Assembly (NCBI GenBank): GCA_964551645.1 | Contig: CAZKDV010000004.1 | Coordinates: 1-55,221, forward strand | Source of the DNA: CAZKDV01 sp964551645 | GTDB lineage: Bacteria > Bacteroidota > Bacteroidia > Bacteroidales > DTU049 | Length of the DNA stretch: 55,221 nt | Reading direction: 5' to 3' | Part shown: in pieces, positions 52,205 through 55,221 of the stretch | How the letters are laid out: the number at the start of each line of letters is the position of its first letter | Numbering within the stretch: the stretch's first letter is position 1 | Translations under genes and position numbers: made by a program | The notes under the pieces: model-generated | Databases searched by the model: none | Told to the model about the DNA's origin: nothing | What the model saw: the letters and a program-made list of their open reading frames with translations, nothing else

Positions 52205-54865
52205 TTACCTAATGATAGTTAGCGAAGATTTGTGTATTTTGTCATAGTAGTAGAACAAATAATAGTATGTTCCTTCTGACAAATTATCTCCGTCCCAATC
52301 GTTTTGATAGTCGGTTTGTTCAAATACCTTGTTGCCCCAACGGTTGAACACAGCTATTTTGTTAGGTATTTTGTGTCCATTAACAATTTCAAGTTTATCG
52401 TTTATTCCGTCCCCATTTGGAGTGATAATATTTGGAAATGTCAATTGGTCGTCTATAATTTTCACCTCTTTAGTGATTGAATCTTCACACTTATAATCGT
52501 TTGACAAATAAAGAGTTACTGTGTAAGACGAATCAACACCTGGGTATGTATGAGCTACATTATTTTTAGATGTATTATCTTGTGTTCCATCGCCAAAATC
52601 CCAAAGCCAATATTGTGCATCAGAAGTAGATGTAAAACTTATATTTGGCTCAATAACAGTTCCATAGTCGGGAGAAAAAGTAAAATCGGCAATTGGTTGT
52701 GGATATGCTTGAATATAATCATTCATAGTCAATGATTTTTTACAACCCTTATCACTTGAAACAGAGAGTTTAACGCTATATTTACCTTCAGTATATGTGT
52801 TTGAAGGATTTTGCTGAGTTGAAGAATTTCCATCACCAAAATCCCAATTCCACTCAACAATATTGCTTCCGCTTGATGCATCATTAAATTGTACTGTAAT
52901 GGGCGAACAGCCAGAAATAGGATTTCCGGAAAAACTAATTATTGGAGACGGAAAAACCGAAAGCTGAACAGATGCAGAACCAAAACATTCATTTTCATCG
53001 CTAACTGTAACTGTATATGTACCGGACATATTAGAAGTTGTGTTAGTGATATTATTTGAAGAATTTGTGCTTGAAAATGAATTTGGTCCCGACCACACAT
53101 AAGAATCTTGTGTACTTGAAGGGCTTGCATTGGCACTAAAAGTAAGTGCTTCGCCTTCGCAAATATCGTTGTTTGAAGTAATAGTAACATCAAGTTTGTG
53201 TTCGTCAACAGTAACACATCCTGTGATTACTTCATTCTTTGCATCGGTAACTGTAACGCAATATGTTTCGGCACACAAACCAACAGCTGTTTTTGTAGTT
53301 TGAGCCATTCCGTCATTCCACTGATAAGTATATGGTTCTTGTCCTCCCGATACTGTAACTGTTGCTGTTCCAGTGCATGTAATAATAGGTTCTGGATTGC
53401 ATGTAGTGTTACAATAACCAATTGTTGGGTTGGCTGCACTTGTTCCCCAATCTCCACCATCAGGAACTCTTCTATAGCTTAAACCTTCAAATTGTCCCGC
53501 TTCGTAACTAGTTATATATTTTTTTCTATCATTAGGAATACTTGTATATGAAGCCAAAGGACCTGTATAATTACAAGCACCAATAACACCTGGATTACAC
53601 GGAGAACATGACATACATGAGTTTGATTGATTTCCCCAAGAAATAGCATCTTGAGGTACTCCATTCCTATCATAAAAAGCAAACCAACCACCTGCATTTG
53701 GGAACCATAATCTATAACCACCGCCTAAGCATATTCTTGAAGCATTATTTATCACAATTTCAACAGTTTTTCCACCATTTTGAACTAAATGTTGTGCAGG
53801 AACAGCAGGTGCATACATGCCTCTAATCAGACAAAAGCCTTGAGGAGGAATAATTGTACCTTCGGGAATCAAAAAGCCTCCGGGATAATCTATATTACCA
53901 TCTATGGCATTATTTCCAAGGAAATAACAAGAAATATCAATGGATTGACACTCATCAGGATTATACAACTCAATCCATTCTCCATGACAATCTCCGGAAG
54001 AAAAACCAGGTCCAAGTCCATAAATTGAACCATCATTATATGTTGGAGCAAGCATAACTTCATTTATCAATATTGAAGGTCCTTCATAATTGCAACCAAA
54101 ACCATTGCAAACGGTATTAATTTCCGCAGACATTGAAATTTCCATATCAGTTAATTTAATATATGAAAGTTTCACTTCATCAATGGCAAAACCGGGGTCA
54201 GTTCCTCCTCCATAAGTATAATCAAACATAAATCCAATCAATAGACTTGCTTTATTGTCAAAAGCAGGATTTTTAACAGATTCAAATGTCCATGCATCTG
54301 TGCCATTATATGTTTTGCCTATATCATTCCAAGTGTTTCCATTATCTGTACTATACCAAACAGAACCTCTTTCACCATTGCATAACCACCAAAAAGAAAG
54401 TGTTACATCACTAATGCCCGTTGTATTAATTGGAGTAGCCATTTTTGTGAAAATTGTACCTGCCTGACCACCAACAAAGCCGGCTGAAGTACCATCAATA
54501 TAATTGCAATTGGCAACTCCACTCTCCTCAGCATCTTTAGAAACAGTATGCAAATAGAAACTTTGTGGACTATTGGTTACTCCTGAAGGTTGATTTTTTG
54601 TATCAACAACAGTAACTGGCATAAATCCCAAAAATGTGTAGGTTCCACCTTGATAAACATTATTGACAATCCAAACATTTGCACTGGAAGCACCTAAACT
54701 ACCAACATCATTAGTGTTAAGTGTCCATTTTGATATGCCACTTTCAAAATTATCATAAAATAATTCAATTTCTTGAGCATTTGCACTTATAACCGTAAAA
54801 AAAGCTATACCTACAATTGATAACTTTGAGGACATATAATTAGAAAAATACTTTAATGTTTTCAT
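52205..54865 (-). CDS. T9SS type B surface protein with lamin-tail, SprB-like and PKD domains
   Basis: 886 residues from the ATG at 54865; the frame extends 12 codons further but the signal peptide ('LSIVGIAFFTVISANAQ') fits the inner start. Seen in order: an N-terminal jelly-roll-like region ('NFESGISKWTLNTNDVG', 'VTLSFWWLCNGERGSVWYST'); a cysteine-containing lamin-tail domain ('ILINEVMLAP', 'GEWIELYNPDECQSIDISCY'); an SprB-like repeat ('VSGGQEPYTYQWNDGMAQTT'); an Ig-like block; two PKD domains ('WNWDFGDGNSSTQQNPSNTY', 'WLWDFGDGTQDNT'); and the type B (CHU_C, gliding-motility-type) sorting domain 'FPNIITPNGDGINDKLEI', 'VFNRWGNKVFEQTDY'. It would be exported by T9SS and held at the surface. 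It converges on the proline dehydrogenase remnant with 15 bases between stops. Confidence 0.88.
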   Translation of the reverse strand: MKTLKYFSNYMSSKLSIVGIAFFTVISANAQEIELFYDNFESGISKWTLNTNDVGSLGASSANVWIVNNVYQGGTYTFLGFMPVTVVDTKNQPSGVTNSPQSFYLHTVSKDAEESGVANCNYIDGTSAGFVGGQAGTIFTKMATPINTTGISDVTLSFWWLCNGERGSVWYSTDNGNTWNDIGKTYNGTDAWTFESVKNPAFDNKASLLIGFMFDYTYGGGTDPGFAIDEVKLSYIKLTDMEISMSAEINTVCNGFGCNYEGPSILINEVMLAPTYNDGSIYGLGPGFSSGDCHGEWIELYNPDECQSIDISCYFLGNNAIDGNIDYPGGFLIPEGTIIPPQGFCLIRGMYAPAVPAQHLVQNGGKTVEIVINNASRICLGGGYRLWFPNAGGWFAFYDRNGVPQDAISWGNQSNSCMSCSPCNPGVIGACNYTGPLASYTSIPNDRKKYITSYEAGQFEGLSYRRVPDGGDWGTSAANPTIGYCNTTCNPEPIITCTGTATVTVSGGQEPYTYQWNDGMAQTTKTAVGLCAETYCVTVTDAKNEVITGCVTVDEHKLDVTITSNNDICEGEALTFSANASPSSTQDSYVWSGPNSFSSTNSSNNITNTTSNMSGTYTVTVSDENECFGSASVQLSVFPSPIISFSGNPISGCSPITVQFNDASSGSNIVEWNWDFGDGNSSTQQNPSNTYTEGKYSVKLSVSSDKGCKKSLTMNDYIQAYPQPIADFTFSPDYGTVIEPNISFTSTSDAQYWLWDFGDGTQDNTSKNNVAHTYPGVDSSYTVTLYLSNDYKCEDSITKEVKIIDDQLTFPNIITPNGDGINDKLEIVNGHKIPNKIAVFNRWGNKVFEQTDYQNDWDGDNLSEGTYYYLFYYYDKIHKSSLTIIR

Positions 54866-55023
54866 TTTAAAAAATACTTTTAAATAAATAACTATTTGCA
54901 ATATTAGAAAAAAAAAGTGAAATTGTACATAAGTTTTTCTTTAAAGCTATTAAAAATCTAAATTACACATCTATTTAATAATAAACATTATACGATACAA
55001 AAATACTTTTGATATAATCTTCG

Positions 55024-55031
55024 TAATTTTG
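55024..55031 (+). promoter_or_regulatory. Bacteroidota -7 box for the formate-THF ligase gene
   Basis: TAATTTTG followed by CA lies 42 bases before the ATG at 55074. The rest of the roughly 200-base gap to the surface protein start shows nothing else I can support. Confidence 0.5.
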
Positions 55032-55073
55032 CACTTTAATATGTAATTAATTAACAACTAAAAATAATATACT

Positions 55074-55221
55074 ATGGAAAGCGATATTTTAATTGCGCGA
55101 GAGGCTAAAATTAAGCCAATCGTAGAGATTGCAGAGCAGTTAGGCTTAAAAGCAGATGATTTAGAACTCCTGACTTCGACACTGGGTCACCCAAAATTAA
55201 AATCAAACAATTTTGCTAACT
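55074..55221 (+). CDS. Formate-tetrahydrofolate ligase, N-terminus (runs off the window)
   Basis: 49 codons to the right edge. The first 33 residues ('SDILIAREAKIKPIVEIAEQ' and 'LGLKADDLEL') match the start of formate-tetrahydrofolate ligase, which makes 10-formyl-THF from formate and ATP. The following residues ('LLTSTLGHPKLKSNNFAN') do not match the 'YGxYKAK' block expected next, and the DNA there is locally less A+T-rich. So the last 60 bases may be a divergent end, an insertion, or an assembly error at a contig edge. The call rests only on the first part. Confidence 0.6.
   Translation, partial: MESDILIAREAKIKPIVEIAEQLGLKADDLELLTSTLGHPKLKSNNFAN

Noticed and set aside
52550..54467. Forward-strand open frames opposite the type B T9SS gene
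   Set aside because: Cysteine- and serine-rich shadows of the reverse-strand PKD and lamin-tail domains without starts or motifs.

Overview
The window is A+T-rich DNA that looks like the chromosome of a member of the Bacteroidota, probably an uncultured, strictly or facultatively anaerobic lineage. The reasons are: type IX secretion (T9SS) sorting domains of both kinds (type A at the ends of the 9404 and 22500 genes, type B at the end of the 54865 gene); a TonB-dependent receptor with a carboxypeptidase-regulatory-like N-domain; a PorV/PorQ-like barrel; lipoproteins; and Bacteroidota -7 boxes of the form TAnnTTTG in front of many genes. Genus cannot be decided from this stretch.

Layout. 1-5020: redox genes, namely the start of an acyl-CoA dehydrogenase, a two-gene 2-oxoacid:ferredoxin oxidoreductase with fused beta and gamma parts, and a convergent two-gene heterodisulfide-reductase-like membrane complex. 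5171-14594: a small anchored protein, then an apparent three-gene surface operon (TonB receptor, 1351-residue T9SS protein, PorV-like barrel) closed by a perfect terminator. 14804-17636: a lipoprotein, ruvB and an e(P4)-type acid phosphatase. 17800-22363: a biotin-dependent carboxyltransferase subunit, the era-der-hslR operon, and an initiator tRNA with its own promoter and terminator. 22428-33570: a 2762-residue T9SS adhesin-like protein, an M64 peptidase and an NfeD/ClpP-type membrane protease. 33630-44656: housekeeping genes (YitT, CtpA, PheT, a LOG-like protein, LpxK, purine nucleoside phosphorylase, GyrB), a lipocalin-like lipoprotein and an outer-membrane barrel. 44793-51031: a tight seven-gene glycan cassette (ATP-grasp, phosphoesterase, two GT2, GT61, LpxD-like acyltransferase, PIG-L deacetylase). 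51074-52189: an array of about 103-bp palindromic repeats holding a GxxExxY/PD-(D/E)XK nuclease gene and abutting a 5'-truncated proline dehydrogenase remnant. 52205-54865: a type B T9SS surface protein. 55074-end: start of a probable formate-tetrahydrofolate ligase.

The best candidate for an undescribed system is the repeat-nuclease element at 51.07-52.19 kb. Its units carry 12-bp terminal inverted repeats, the nuclease stop codon lies inside a repeat unit, and the element sits against a beheaded host gene, as expected of a selfish or repeat-propagating unit. The second candidate is the TonB receptor / 'LWIGG' protein / PorV-like triad. All family calls come from reading motifs; no database search was possible.
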